NCBI RefSeq assembly: GCF_954871325.1 | Contig: NW_027051134.1 | Span: 124,001-188,000 of the forward strand | From: Gordionus sp. m RMFG-2023 | Lineage: Eukaryota; Nematomorpha; Gordioida; Chordodea; Parachordodidae | Length of the DNA stretch: 64,000 nucleotides | Direction: 5' to 3' | In this document: positions 39,028 to 52,335 of the stretch, in pieces | How the letters are laid out: each line of letters begins with the position of its first letter | Position numbering within the stretch: position 1 is the stretch's first letter | Made by a program: the position numbers and the translations under genes | The notes under the pieces: model-generated | The model's database searches: none | What the model was told of the DNA's origin: nothing | Seen by the model: the letters and a program-made list of their open reading frames with translations, nothing else

Positions 39028-41746
39028 TTTTGTCGCGAAAGACATTTATAGGGGAAAGGCTAACATCTTAAACGTAATTTTGAATATAATTATATCATTG
39101 AACTCAGAATTTAATTCTCTATCCAAAACTGCTTAGATGTATTTTTTTACGTTTCCGGTTCACAAAATAAATATTTTATCGCGAAAGACATTTATATGGG
39201 AAAGGTTAACATCTTAAACGTAATTTTGAATATAATTATATCATTGAACTCAGAATTTAATTCTCTATCCAAAACCGCTTAGATGTATTTTTTACGTTTC
39301 CGGTTCACAAAATAAATTTTTTGTCGCGAAAGACATTTATAGAGGATAGGCTAACATCTTAAACGTAATTTTGAATATAATTATATCATTGAACTCAGAA
39401 TTTAATTCTCTATCCAAAACCGCTTAGATATATTATTTTACGTTTCCGGTTCACAAAATAAATATTTTATCGCGAAAGACATTTATATGGGAAAGGCTAA
39501 CATCTTAAACGTAATTTTGAATATAATTATATCATTAAACTCAGAATTTAACCGCTTAGATGTATTTTTTTACGTTTCCGGTTCACAAAATAGATTTTTG
39601 TCGCGAAAGACATTTATAGGGGAAAGGCTAACATCTTAAACGTAATTTTGAATATAATAATATCATTGAACTCAGAAATTAATTCTATATCCAAAACTGC
39701 TTAGATGTATTTTTTTACGTTTCCGGTTCATAAAATAAATATTTTGTCGCGAAAAACATTTATAGATAAAAGGCTAACATCTTAAACGTAATTTTGAATA
39801 TAATTATATCATTGAACTCAGAATCTAATTCTCTATCCAAAACCGCTTAGATGTATATTTTTACGTTTCCGGTTCACAAAATAAATTTTTTGTCGCGAAA
39901 GACATTTATAGGGGAAAGGTTAACATCTTAAACGTAATTTTGAATATAATTATATCATTGAACACAGAATTTAATTTCCTATCCAAAACCACTTAGATGT
40001 ATTTTTTTACGTTTCCCGTTCACAAAATAAATTTTTTGTCGCGAAAGACATTTATAAAGGAAGGGCTAACATCTTAAACGTAATTTTGATTATAATTATA
40101 TCATTGAACTCAGAATTTAATTCTCTATCCAAAACTGCTTAGATGTATTATTTTACGTTTCCGGTTCACAAAATAAATATTTTATCGCGAAAGACATTTA
40201 TATGGGAAAGGCTAACATCTTAAACGTAATTTTGAATATAATTATATCATTAAACTCAGAATTTAACCGCTTAGATGTATTTTTTTACGTTTCCGGTTCA
40301 CAAAATAGATTTTTGTCGCGAAAGACATTTATAGGGGAAAGGCTAACATCTTAAACGTAATTTTGAATATAATTATATCATTGAACTCAGAATTTAATTC
40401 TCTATCCAAAACTGCTTAGATGCATTTTTTTACGTTTCCGGTTCACAAAATAAATATTTTATCGCGAAAGACATTTATATGGGAAAGGTTAACATCTTAA
40501 ACGTAATTTTGAATATAATTATATCATTGAAATCAGAATTTAATTCTCTATCCAAAACCGCTTAGATGTATTTTTTACGTTTCCGGTTCACAAAATATAT
40601 ATTTTGTCGCGAAAGACATTTATAGGGGAAAGGCTAACATCTTAAACGTAATTTTGAATATAATTATATCATTGAACTCAGAATTTAATTTCCTATCCAA
40701 AACCACTTAGATGTATTTTTTTACGTTTCCCGTTCACAAAATAAATTTTTTGTCGCGAAAGACATTTATAAAGGAAGGGCTAACATCTTAAACGTAATTT
40801 TGATTATAATTATATCATTGAACTCAGAATTTAATTCTCTATCCAAAACTGCTTAGATGTATTATTTTACGTTTCCGGTTCACAAAATAAATATTTTATC
40901 GCGAAAGACATTTATATGGGAAAGGCTAACATCTTAAACGTAATTTTGAATATAATTATATCATTAAACTCAGAATTTAACCGCTTAGATGTATTTTTTT
41001 ACGTTTCCGGTTCACAAAATAGATTTTTGTCGCGAAAGACATTTATAGGGGAAAGGCTAACATCTTAAACGTAATTTTGAATATAATTATATCATTGAAC
41101 TCAGAATTTAATTCTCTATCCAAAACTGCTTAGATGTATTTTTTTACGTTTCCGGTTCACAAAATAAATATTTTATCGCGAAAGACATTTATATGGGAAA
41201 GGTTAACATCTTAAACGTAATTTTGAATATAATTATATCATTGAAATCAGAATTTAATTCTCTATCCAAAACCGCTTAGATGTATTTTTTACGTTTCCGG
41301 TTCACAAAATATATATTTTGTCGCGAAAGACATTTATAGGGGAAAGGCTAACATCTTAAACGTAATTTTGAATATAATTATATCATTGAACTCAGAATTT
41401 AATTCTCTATCCAAAACTGCTTAGATGTATTTTTTACGTTTCCGGTTCACAAAATAAATATTTTATCGCGAAAGACATTTATATGGGAAAGGCTAACATC
41501 TTAAACGTAATTTTGAATATAATTATATCATTAAACTCAGAATTTAACCGCTTAGATGTATTTTTTTACGTTTCCGGTTCACAAAATAGATTTTTATCGC
41601 GAAAGACATTTATAGGGGAAAGGCTAACATCTTTAACGTAATTTTGAATATAATAATATCATTGAACTCAGAAATTAATTCTATATCCAAAACTGCTTAG
41701 ATGTACTTTTTTACGTTTCCGGTTCACAAAATAAATTTTTTGTCGC
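39028..41746 (+). repeat. ~2.7-kb second-family block, right copy (offset 3,440)
   Basis: Partner of 35,588-38,306, in the same order and orientation. A private change is tgcatttttt near 40,421 (tgtatttttt in the partner). It ends inside a monomer where gtcgcgaaag becomes gtcgctaaag (41,747), after which the two copies no longer match. Confidence 0.8.
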
Positions 41747-42257
41747 TAAAGACATTTATAGGGGAAAGGCTAACATCTTAAACGTAATTTTGAATATAAT
41801 TATATCATTGAACACAGAATTTAATTTCCTATACAAAACCGCTTAGATGTATTTTTTTACGTTTCCGGTTCACAAAATAAATATTTTGTCGCGAAAGACA
41901 TTTATAGGGGAAAGGCTAACATCTTTAACGTAATTTTGAATATAATAATATCATTGAACTCAGAAATTAATTCTATATCCAAAACTGCTTAGATGTACTT
42001 TTTTACGTTTCCGGTTCACAAAATAAATTTTTTGTCGCTAAAGACATTTATAGGGGAAAGGCTAACATCTTAAACGTAATTTTGAATATAATTATATCAT
42101 TGAACACAGAATTTAATTTCCTATCCAAAACCGCTTAGATGTATATTTTTACGTTTCCGGTTCACAAAATAAATTTTTTGTCGCGAAAGACATTTATAGG
42201 GGAAAGGCTAACATCTTAAACGTAATTTTGAATATAATAATATCATTGAACTCAGAA
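41674..42257 (+). repeat. Two-monomer (292-bp) tandem duplication
   Basis: The rare motif gtcgctaaag appears at 41,741 and again 292 bp later at 42,033, in monomers that both start aaattaattctatatcc and carry gtacttttttacg. The intervening monomer (41,820) has tatacaaaacc, while its counterpart at 42,112 has tatccaaaacc and gtatatttttacg, so the second half was later replaced or the duplication is partial. Confidence 0.7.
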
Positions 42258-44564
42258 TTTAATTCTATATCCAAAACTGCTTAGATGTATTTTTATACGT
42301 TTCCGGTTCACAAAATAAATTTTTTGTCGCGAAGGACATTTATAGGGGAAGGGCTAACATCTTAAACGTAATATTGAATATAATTATATCATTGAACTCA
42401 GAATTTAATTCTCTATCCAAAACCGCTTAGATGTATTTTTTTACGTTTCCGGTTCACAAAATATATATTTTGTCGCGTAAGACATTTATAGGGCAAAGGC
42501 TAACATCTTAAACGTAATTTTGAATATAATTATATCATTGAACTCAGAATCTAATTCTCTATCCAAAACTGCTTAGATGTATTTTTTTACGTTTCCGGTT
42601 CACAAAATAAATTTTTTGTCGCGAAAGACATTTATAGAGGAAAGGCTATTATCTTAAACGTAATTTTGAATATAATTATATTGAACTCAGAATTTAATTT
42701 CCTATCCAACACCGCTTAGATGTATTTTTTTACGTTTCCGGTTCATAAAATAAATATTTTGTCGCGAAAGACATTTATAGATAAAAGGCTAACATCTTAA
42801 ACGTAATTTTGAATATAATTATATCATTGAACTCAGAATCTAATTCTCTATCCAAAACCGCTTAGATGTATTTTTTTACGTTTCCGGTTCACAAAATAAA
42901 TATTTTGTCGCGAAAGACATTTATAGATAAAAGGCTAACATCTTAAACGTAATTTTGAATATAATTATATCATTGAACTCAGAATCTAATTCTCTATCCA
43001 AAACCGCTTAGATATATTTTTTTACGTTTCCGGTTCACAAAATAAATTTTTTGTCGCGAAAGACATTTATAGAGGAAAGGCTATTATCTTAAACGTAATT
43101 TTGAATATAATTATATTGAACTCAGAATTTAATTTCCTATCCAACACCGCTTAGATGTATTTTTTTACGTTTCCGGTTCACAAAATAAATTTTTTGTCGC
43201 GAAAGACATTTATAGGGGAAAGGCTAACATCTTAAACGTAATTTTGAATATAATTATATCATTGAACTCAGAATTTAATTCTCTATCCAAAACCGCTTAG
43301 ATGTTATTTTTACGTTTCCGGTTCACAAAATATATTTTTTTGTCGCGAAAAAAATTTATAGGGTAAAGGCTAACATCTGAAATGTAATTTTGAATATATT
43401 TATATCATTGAACTCAGAATTTAATTCTCTATCCAAAACCGCTTAGATGTATTTTTTTAAGTTTGGTTCATAAAATAAATTTTTTGTCGCGAAAGACATT
43501 TATAGGGGAAAGTCTAACATCTTAAACGTAATTTTGAATATAATTATATTGAACTCAGAATTTAATTTCCTATCCAAAACCGCTTAGATGTATTTTTTAC
43601 GTTTCCGGTTCACAAAATAAATATTTTATCGCGAAAGACATTTATATGGGAAAGGCTAACATCGTAAACGTAATTTTGAATATAATTATATCATTGAACT
43701 CAGAATTAATTCTCTATCCAAAACCGCTTAGATATATTTTTTTACGTTTGCGGTTCACAAAATAAATTTTTTGTCGCGAAAGACATTTATAGAGGAAAGG
43801 CTAACATCTTAAACGTGATTTTGAATATAATTATATCATTGAACTCAGAATTTAATTCTCTATCCAAAACCGCTTAGATATATTTTTTTACGTTTCCGGT
43901 TCACAAAATAAATTTTTTGTCGCGAAAGACATTTATAGGGGAAGGGCTAACATCTTAAACGTAATTTTGAATATAATTATATCATTGAACTCAGAATTTA
44001 ATTTTCTATCCAAAACTGCTTAGATGTATTTTTTTACGTTTCCGGTTCACAAAATAAATATTTTATCGCGAAAGACATTTATATGGGAAAGGCTAACATC
44101 TTAAACGTAATTTTGAATATAATTATATCATTAAACTCAGAATTTAACCGCTTAGATGTATTTTTTTACGTTTCCGGTTCACAAAATAGATTTTTGTCGC
44201 GAAAGACATTTATAGGGGAAAGGCTAACATCTTAAACGTAATTTTGAATATAATAATATCATTGAACTCAGAAATTAATTCTATATCCAAAACTGCTTAG
44301 ATGTATTTTTTTACGTTTCCGGTTCACAAAATAAATATTTTATCGCGAAAGACATCTATATTTTAAAGGCTAACATCGTAAACGTAATTTTGAATATAAT
44401 TATATCATTGAACTCAGAATTTAATTCTCTATCCAAAACCGCTTAGATATATTTTTTTACGTTTGCGGTTCCCAAAATAATTTTTTGTCGTGAAAGACAT
44501 TTATAGAGGAAAGGCTATTATCTTAAACGTAATTTTGAATATAATTATATCATTGAACTCAGAA
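42258..44564 (+). repeat. Divergent, low-homogeneity monomer stretch
   Basis: These ~16 monomers hold many private changes not seen elsewhere in the window: tttttatacg, gcgaaggac and gtaatattg (42,290-42,380), gcgtaagac with agggcaaagg (42,475-42,500), gatgttatttttacg with gaaaaaaatttatagggt and ctgaaatg (43,300-43,390), ttaagtttggttcataaa (43,458), gacatctatattttaaagg (44,350), and gcggttcccaaaataattt (44,464). One local duplication of 435 bp is visible (aaaggctatt at 42,641 and 43,076). No multi-kb duplication covers it. Confidence 0.75.
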
Positions 44565-46880
44565 TCTAATTCTCTATCCAAAACTGCTTAGATGTATTTT
44601 TTTACGTTTCCGGTTCACAAAATAAATATTTTATCGCGAAAGACATTTATATGGGAAAGGCTAACATCTTAAACGTAATTTTGAATATAATTATATCATT
44701 GAACTCAGAATCTAATTCTCTACCCAAAACTGCTTAGATGTATTTTTTTACGTTTCCGGTTCACAAAATAAATATTTTGTCGCGAAAGACATTTATAGGG
44801 GAAAGGCTAACATCTTAAACGTAATTTTGAATATAATTATATCATTGAACTCAGAATCTAATTCTCTATCCAAAACTGCTTAGATGTATTTTTTTACGTT
44901 TCCGGTTCACAAAATAAATTTTTTGTCGCGAAAGACATTTATAGGGGAAAGGCTAACATCTTAAACGTAATTTTGAATATAATTATATCATTGAACACAG
45001 AATTTAATTTCCTATACAAAACCGCTTAGATGTATTTTTTTACGTTTCCGGTTCACAAAATAAATATTTTGTCGCGAAAGACATTTATAGGGGAAAGGCT
45101 AACATCTTAAACGTAATTTTGAATATAATTATATCATTGAACTCAGAATCTAATTCTCTATCCAAAACTGCTTAGATGTATTTTTTTACGTTTCCGGTTC
45201 ACAAAATAAATTTTTTGTCGCGAAAGACATTTATAGGGGAAAGGCTAACATCTTAAACGTAATTTTGAATATAATTATATCATTGAACTCAGAATCTAAT
45301 TCTCTATCCAAAACTGCTTAGATGTATTTTTTTACGTTTCCGGTTCACAAAATAAATTTTTTGTCGCGATAGACATTTATAGGGGAAAGGCTAACATCTT
45401 AAACGTAATTTTGAATATAATTATATCATTGAACTCAGAATCTAATTCACTACCCAAAACTGCTTAGATGTATTTTTTTACGTTTCCGGTTCACAAAATA
45501 AATATTTTGTCGCGAAAGACATTTATAGGGGAAAGGGAACATCTTAAACGTAATTTTGAATATAATTATATCATTGAACTCAGAATCTAATTCTCTATCC
45601 AAAACTGCTTAGATGTATTTTTTTACGTTTCCGGTTCACAAAATAAATTTTTTGTCGCGAAAGACATTTATAGGGGAAAGGCTAACATCTTAAACGTAAT
45701 TTTGAATATAATTATATCATTGAACTCAGAATCTAATTCTCTATCCAAAACTGCTTAGATGTATTTTTTTACGTTTCCGGTTCACAAAATAAATATTTTA
45801 TCGCGAAAGACATTTATATGGGAAAGGCTAACATCTTAAACGTAATTTTGAATATAATTATATCATTGAACTCAGAATCTAATTCTCTACCCAAAACTGC
45901 TTAGATGTATTTTTTTACGTTTCCGGTTCACAAAATAAATATTTTGTCGCGAAAGACATTTATAGGGGAAAGGGAACATCTTAAACGTAATTTTGAATAT
46001 AATTATATCATTGAACTCAGAATTTAATTTCCTATCCAAAACCGCTTAGATATATATTTTAACGTTTCCTTTTCACAAAATAAATTTTTTGTCGAGAAAG
46101 ACATTTATAGAGGAAAGGCTAACATCTTAAACGTAATTTTGAATATAATTATATCATTGAACACAGAATTTAATTTCCTATACAAAACCGCTTAGATGTA
46201 TTTTTTTACGTTTCCGGTTCACAAAATAAATATTTTGTCGCGAAAGACATTTATAGGGGAAAGGCTAACATCTTAAACGTAATTTTGAATATAATTATAT
46301 CATTGAACTCAGAATCTAATTCTCTATCCAAAACTGCTTAGATGTATTTTTTTACGTTTCCGGTTCACAAAATAAATTTTTTGTCGCGAAAGACATTTAT
46401 AGGGGAAAGGCTAACATCTTAAACGTAATTTTGAATATAATTATATCATTGAACTCAGAATCTAATTCTCTATCCAAAACTGCTTAGATGTATTTTTTTA
46501 CGTTTCCGGTTCACAAAATAAATTTTTTGTCGCGAAAGACATTTATAGGGGAAAGGCTAACATCTTAAACGTAATTTTGAATATAATTATATCATTGAAC
46601 TCAGAATTTAATTCTCTATCCAAAACTGCTTAGATGTATTTTTTTACGTTTCCGGTTCACAAAATAAATATTTTGTCGCGAAAGACATTTATAGGGGAAA
46701 GGCTAACATCTTAAACGTAATTTTGAATATAATTATATCATTGAACACAGAATTTAATTTCCTATCCAAAACCGCTTAGATGTATATTTTTACGTTTCCG
46801 GTTCACAAAATAAATTTTTTGTCGCGAAAGACATTTATAGGGGAAAGGCTAACATCTTAAACGTAATTTTGAATATAATA
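44565..46880 (+). repeat. Block of tctaattctc / ctgcttag monomers
   Basis: Most monomers here start tctaattctctatcc or tctaattctctaccc and carry ctgcttag and ccggttcac, in near-uniform 146-bp steps. A one-base-shorter form, gaaagggaac in place of gaaaggctaac, occurs at 45,531 and 45,968, 437 bp apart (146 + 146 + 145), which marks a three-monomer duplication. A single monomer of the first family sits inside the block at 46,023-46,168. Confidence 0.75.
46023..46168 (+). repeat. Isolated first-family monomer in second-family block
   Basis: This one monomer has tttcctatcc, tatattttaacg, ccttttcac and tcgagaaag, the linked signature of a common left-half form, while its neighbours carry ccggttcac and tcgcgaaag. 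It has a private gatatatatttt. A short conversion tract or a remnant of an older mixed order would explain it. Similar single monomers occur near 50,610 and 53,290, inside the 2.6-kb duplicated pair. Confidence 0.75.
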
Positions 46881-47677
46881 ATATCATTGAACTCAGAATT
46901 TAATTCTATATCCAAAACTGCTTAGATGTATTTTTTTACGTTTCCGGTTCACAAAATAAATTTTTTGTCGCGAAAGACATTTATAGAGGAAAGGCTATTA
47001 TCTTAAACGTAATTTTGAATATAATTATATTGAACTCAGAATTTAATTTCCTATCCAACACCGCTTAGATGTATTTTTTTACGTTTCCCGTTCACAAAAT
47101 AAATTTTTTGTCGCGAAAGACATTTATAAAGGAAGGGCTAACATCTTAAACGTAATTTTGATTATAATTATATCATTGAACTCAGAATTTAATTCTCTAT
47201 CCAAAACTGCTTAGATGTATTATTTTACGTTTCCGGTTCACAAAATAAATATTTTATCGCGAAAGACATTTATATGGGAAAGGCTAACATCTTAAACGTA
47301 ATTTTGAATATAATTATATCATTAAACTCAGAATTTAACCGCTTAGATGTATTTATTTACGTTAACGGTTCACAAAATAGATTTTTGTCGCGAAAGACAT
47401 TTATAGGGGAAAGGCTAACATCTTAATCGTAATTTTGAATATAATTATATCATTGAACTCAGAATTTAATTCTCTATCCAAAACTGCTTAGATGTATTTT
47501 TTTACGTTTCCGGTTCACAAAATAAATATTTTATCGCGAAAGACATTTATATGGGAAAGGCTAACATCTTAAACGTAATTTTGAATATAATTATATCATT
47601 GAACTCAGAATTTAATTCTCTATCCAAAACCGCTTAGATGTATTTTTTACGTTTCCGGTTCACAAAATATATATTTT
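46881..47677 (+). repeat. Second-family monomers with a hybrid at ~47,045
   Basis: The segment holds a ttctatatcc monomer, a monomer with gaggaaaggctattat and the shortened tatattgaactc link, then a hybrid monomer near 47,045 that joins a ccaacaccgcttag start to the cccgttcac and aaaggaagggc of the ccacttag family. Private changes follow: tgtatttatttacgttaacgg near 47,350 and cttaatcgtaat near 47,424. Nothing other than satellite is present. Confidence 0.7.
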
Positions 47678-49425
47678 GTCGCGAAAGACATTTATAGGGG
47701 AAAGGCTAACATCTTAAACGTAATTTTGAATATAATTATATCAGTGAACTCAGAATTTAATTCTCTATCCAAAACTGCTTAGATGTATTTTTTTACGTTT
47801 CCGGTTCACAAAATAAATATTTTATCGCGAAAGACATTTATATGGGAAAGGCTAACATATTAAACGTAATTTTGAATATAATTATATCATTAAACTCAGA
47901 ATTTTACCGCTTAGATGTATTTTTTTACGTTTCCGGTTCACAAAATAGATTTTTATCGCGAAAGACATTTATATAGGAAAGGCTAACATCTTTAACGTAA
48001 TTTTGAATATAATAATATCATTGAACTCAGAAATTAATTCTATATCCAAAACTGCTTAGATGTACTTTTTTACGTTTCCGGTTCACAAAATAAATTTTTT
48101 GTCGCGAAAGACATTTATAGAGGATAGGCTAACATCTTAAACGTAATTTTGAATATAATTATATCATTGAACTCAGAATTTAATTCTCTATCCAAAACCG
48201 CTTAGATATATTTTTTTACGTTTCCGGTTCACAAAATAAATTTTTTGTCGCGAAAGACATTTATAGGGGAAAGGCTAACATCTTAAACGTAATTTTGAAT
48301 ATAATTATATCATTGAACTCAGAATCTAATTCTCTATCCAAAACTGCTTAGATGTATTTTTTTACGTTTCCGGTTCACAAAATAAATTTTTTGTCGCGAA
48401 AGACATTTATAGGGGAAAGGCTAACATCTTAAACGTAATTTTGAATATAATAATATCATTGAACTCAGAATTTAATTCTATATCCAAAACTGCTTAGATG
48501 TATTTTTTTACGTTTCCGGTTCACAAAATAAATATTTTGTCGCGAAAGACATTTATAGGGGAAAGGCTAACATCTTAAACGTAATTTTGAATATAATAAT
48601 ATCATTGAACTCAGAATTTAATTCTATATCCAAAACTGCTTAGATGTATTTTTTTACGTTTCCGGTTCACAAAATAAATATTTTGTCGCGAAAGACATTT
48701 ATAGGGGAAAGGCTAACATCTTAAACGTAATTTTGAATATAATAATATCATTGAACTCAGAATTTAATTCTATATCCAAAACTGCTTAGATGTATTTTTT
48801 TACGTTTCCGGTTCACAAAATAAATATTTTGTCGCGAAAGACATTTATAGGGGAAAGGCTAACATCTTAAACGTAATTTTGAATATAATTATATCAGTGA
48901 ACTCAGAATTTAATTCTCTATCCAAAACTGCTTAGATGTATTTTTTTACGTTTCCGGTTCACAAAATAAATATTTTATCGCGAAAGACATTTATATGGGA
49001 AAGGCTAACATATTAAACGTAATTTTGAATATAATTATATCATTAAACTCAGAATTTTACCGCTTAGATGTATTTTTTTACGTTTCCGGTTCACAAAATA
49101 GATTTTTATCGCGAAAGACATTTATATGGGAAAGGCTAACATCTTTAACGTAATTTTGAATATAATAATATCATTGAACTCAGAAATTAATTCTATATCC
49201 AAAACTGCTTAGATGTACTTTTTTACGTTTCCGGTTCACAAAATAAATTTTTTGTCGCGAAAGACATTTATAGAGGATAGGCTAACATCTTAAACGTAAT
49301 TTTGAATATAATTATATCATTGAACTCAGAATTTAATTCTCTATCCAAAACCGCTTAGATATATTTTTTTACGTTTCCGGTTCACAAAATAAATTTTTTG
49401 TCGCGAAAGACATTTATAGGGGAAG
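47678..49425 (+). repeat. 1,153-bp-offset duplication
   Basis: Rare markers recur 1,153 bp apart: tcagtgaactc at 47,741 and 48,894, acatattaaacg near 47,856 and 49,009, and gaattttaccgc shortly after each. 1,153 equals seven 146-bp monomers plus one 131-bp monomer. The matching part is roughly 47,678-48,272 and 48,831-49,425. The copies differ by tataggaaagg versus tatgggaaagg near 47,970 and 49,126. Confidence 0.75.
48471..48908 (+). repeat. Run of three near-identical 146-bp monomers
   Basis: Starts at 48,471, 48,617 and 48,763 are exactly 146 bp apart, all with tttaattctatatcc, ctgcttag and aaatattttgtcgcg; the first two are also followed by the aataataatatc link. I noticed no differences inside the run apart from that link. 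It is a simple monomeric amplification, unlike the mixed orders around it. Confidence 0.8.
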
Positions 49426-49657
49426 GGCTAACATCTTAAACGTAATTTTGAATATAATTATATCATTGAACTCAGAATTTAATTTTCTATCCAAAACTGC
49501 TTAGATGTATTTTTTTACGTTTCCGGTTCACAAAATAAATATTTTATCGCGAAAGACATTTATAGGGGAAAAGCTAACATCTTAAACGTAATTTTGAATA
49601 TAATAATATCATTGAACTCAGAATTTAATTCTATATCCAAAACTGCTTAGATGTATT
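49426..49657 (+). repeat. Second-family monomers between duplications
   Basis: Two partial monomers, one with tttaattttctatcc and one with aaatattttatcgcg followed by gggaaaagc, link the 1,153-bp duplication to the 2.6-kb pair. No other content is seen. Confidence 0.7.
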
Positions 49658-50207
49658 TTTTTACGTTTCCGGTTCACAAAATAAATATTTTGTCGCGAAA
49701 GACATTTATAGGGGAAAGGCTAACATCTTAAACGTAATTTTGAATATAATAATATCAGTGAACTCAGAATTTAATTCTATATCCAAAACTGCTTAGATGT
49801 ATTTTTTTACGTTTCCGGTTCACAAAATAAATATTTTGTCGCGAAAGACATTTATAGGGGAAAGGCTAACATCTTAAACGTAATTTTGAATATAATAATA
49901 TCATTGAACTCAGAATTTAATTCTATATCCAAAACTGCTTAGATGTATTTTTTTACGTTTCCGGTTCACAAAATAAATATTTTGTCGCGAAAGACATTTA
50001 TAGGGGAAAGGCTAACATCTTAAACGTAATTTTGAATATAATAATATCATTGAACTCAGAATTTAATTCTATATCCAAAACTGCTTAGATGTATTTTTTT
50101 ACGTTTCCGGTTCACAAAATAAATATTTTGTCGCGAAAGACATTTATAGGGGAAAGGCTAACATCTTAAACGTAATTTTGAATATAATTATATCATTGAA
50201 CACAGAA
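49624..50207 (+). repeat. Run of four near-identical 146-bp monomers
   Basis: Starts at 49,624, 49,770, 49,916 and 50,062 are exactly 146 bp apart, all of the ttctatatcc / aaatattttgtcgcg form. The link before the second monomer reads atcagtgaac where the others have atcattgaac. The last three recur at 52,448-52,885, carried along by the 2,678-bp duplication. It is the same form as the run at 48,471. Confidence 0.82.
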
Positions 50208-52335
50208 TTTAATTTCCTATCCAAAACCGCTTAGATGTATATTTTTACGTTTCCGGTTCACAAAATAAATTTTTTGTCGCGAAAGACATTTATAGGGGAA
50301 AGGCTAACATCTTAAACGTAATTTTGAATATAATTATATCATTAAACTCAGAATTTAACCGCTTAGATGTATTTTTTTACGTTTCCGGTTCACAAAATAG
50401 ATTTTTGTCGCGAAAGACATTTATATGGGAAAGGCTAACATCTTAAACGTAATTTTGAATATAATTATATCATTAAACTCAGAATTTAACCGCTTAGATG
50501 TATTTTTTTACGTTTCCGGTTCACAAAATAGATTTTTGTCGCGAAAGACATTTATATGGGAAAGGCTAACATCTTAAACGTAATTTTGAATATAATTATA
50601 TCATTGAACTCAGAATTTAATTTCCTATCCAAAACCGCTTAGATGTATATTTTAACGTTTCCTTTTCACAAAATAAATTTATTGTCGAGAAAGACATTTA
50701 TAGAGGAAAGGCTAACATCTTAAACGTAATTTTGAATATAATTATATCATTAAACTCAGAATTTAACCGCTTAGATGTATTTTTTTACGTTTCCGGTTCA
50801 CAAAATAGATTTTTGTCGCGAAAAACATTTATATGGGAAAGGCTAACATCTTAAACGAAATTTTGAATATAATTATATCATTAAACTCAGAATTAAACCG
50901 CTTAGATGTATTTTTTTACGTTTCCGGTTCACAAAATAGATTTTTGTCGCGAAAGACATTTATAGAGGAAAGGCTAACATCTTAAACGTAATTTTGAATA
51001 TAATTATATCATTAAACTCAGAATTTAAGCGCTTAGATGTATTTTTTTACGTTTCCGGTTCACAAAATAGATTTTTGTCGAGAAAGACATTTATAGAGGA
51101 AAGGCTAACATCTTAAACGTAATTTTGAATATAATTATATCATTGAACACAGAATTTAATTCTCTATCCAAAACCGCTTAGATGTATTTTTTTACGTTTC
51201 CGTTTCACAAAATAAATTTTTGTCGTGAAAGACATTTATAGAGGAAAGGCTATTATCTTAAACGTAATTTTGAATATAATTATATTGAACTTAGAATTTA
51301 ATTTCCTATCCAACACCGCTTAGATGTATTTTTTTACGTTTCCGGTTCACAAAATAAATTTTTGTCGCGAAAGACATTTATAGGGGAAAGGCTAACATCT
51401 TAAACGTAATTTTGAATATAATTATATCATTGAACTCAGAATCTAATTCTCTACCCTAAACTGCTTAGATGTATTTTTTTACGTTTCCGGTTCACAAAAT
51501 AAATATTTTGTCGCGAAAGACATTTATAGGGGAAAGGCTAACATCTTAAACGTAATTTTGAATATAATTATATCATTGAACTCAGAATCTAATTCTCTAT
51601 CCAAAACTGCTTAGATGTATTTTTTTACGTTTCCGGTTCACAAAATAAATTTTTTGTCGGAAAGACATTTATAGGGGAAAGGCTAACATCTTAAACGTAA
51701 TTTTGAATATAATTATATCATTAAACTCAGAATTTAACCGCTTAGATGTATTTTTTTACGTTTCCGGTTGACAAAATAGATTTTTGTCGCGAAAGACATT
51801 TATAGGGGAAAGGCTAACATCTTAAACGTAATTTTGAATATAATAATATCATTGAACTCAGAAATTAATTCTATATCCAAAACTGCTTAGATGTATTTTT
51901 TTACGTTTCCGGTTCATAAAATAAATATTTTGTCGCGAAAGACATTTATAGATAAAAGGCTAACATCTTAAACGTAATTTTGAATATAATTATATCATTG
52001 AACTCAGAATCTAATTCTCTATCCAAAACCGCTTAGATGTATATTTTTACGTTTCCGGTTCACAAAATAAATTTTTTGTCGCGAAAGACATTTATAGGGG
52101 AAAGGTTAACATCTTAAACGTAATTTTGAATATAATTATATCATTGAACACAGAATTTAATTTCCTATCCAAAACCACTTAGATGTATTTTTTTACGTTT
52201 CCCGTTCACAAAATAAATTTTTTGTCGCGAAAGACATTTATAAAGGAAGGGCTAACATCTTAAACGTAATTTTGATTATAATTATATCATTGAACTCAGA
52301 ATTTAATTCTCTATCCAAAACTGCTTAGATGTATT
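49658..52335 (+). repeat. 2,678-bp duplicated segment, left copy
   Basis: This segment is followed directly by its duplicate (52,336-54,883). Shared rare markers include aatatcagtg (49,751 and 52,429), aaatttattgtcgag (50,674 and 53,352), aaacgaaatt, accctaaactg and ccggttgac (51,764 and 54,312). The content runs from ttctatatcc monomers through a series of 131-bp monomers, a first-family monomer, and on to the ccacttag form. It has a private gtcggaaagac near 51,656, one base short. Confidence 0.85.
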
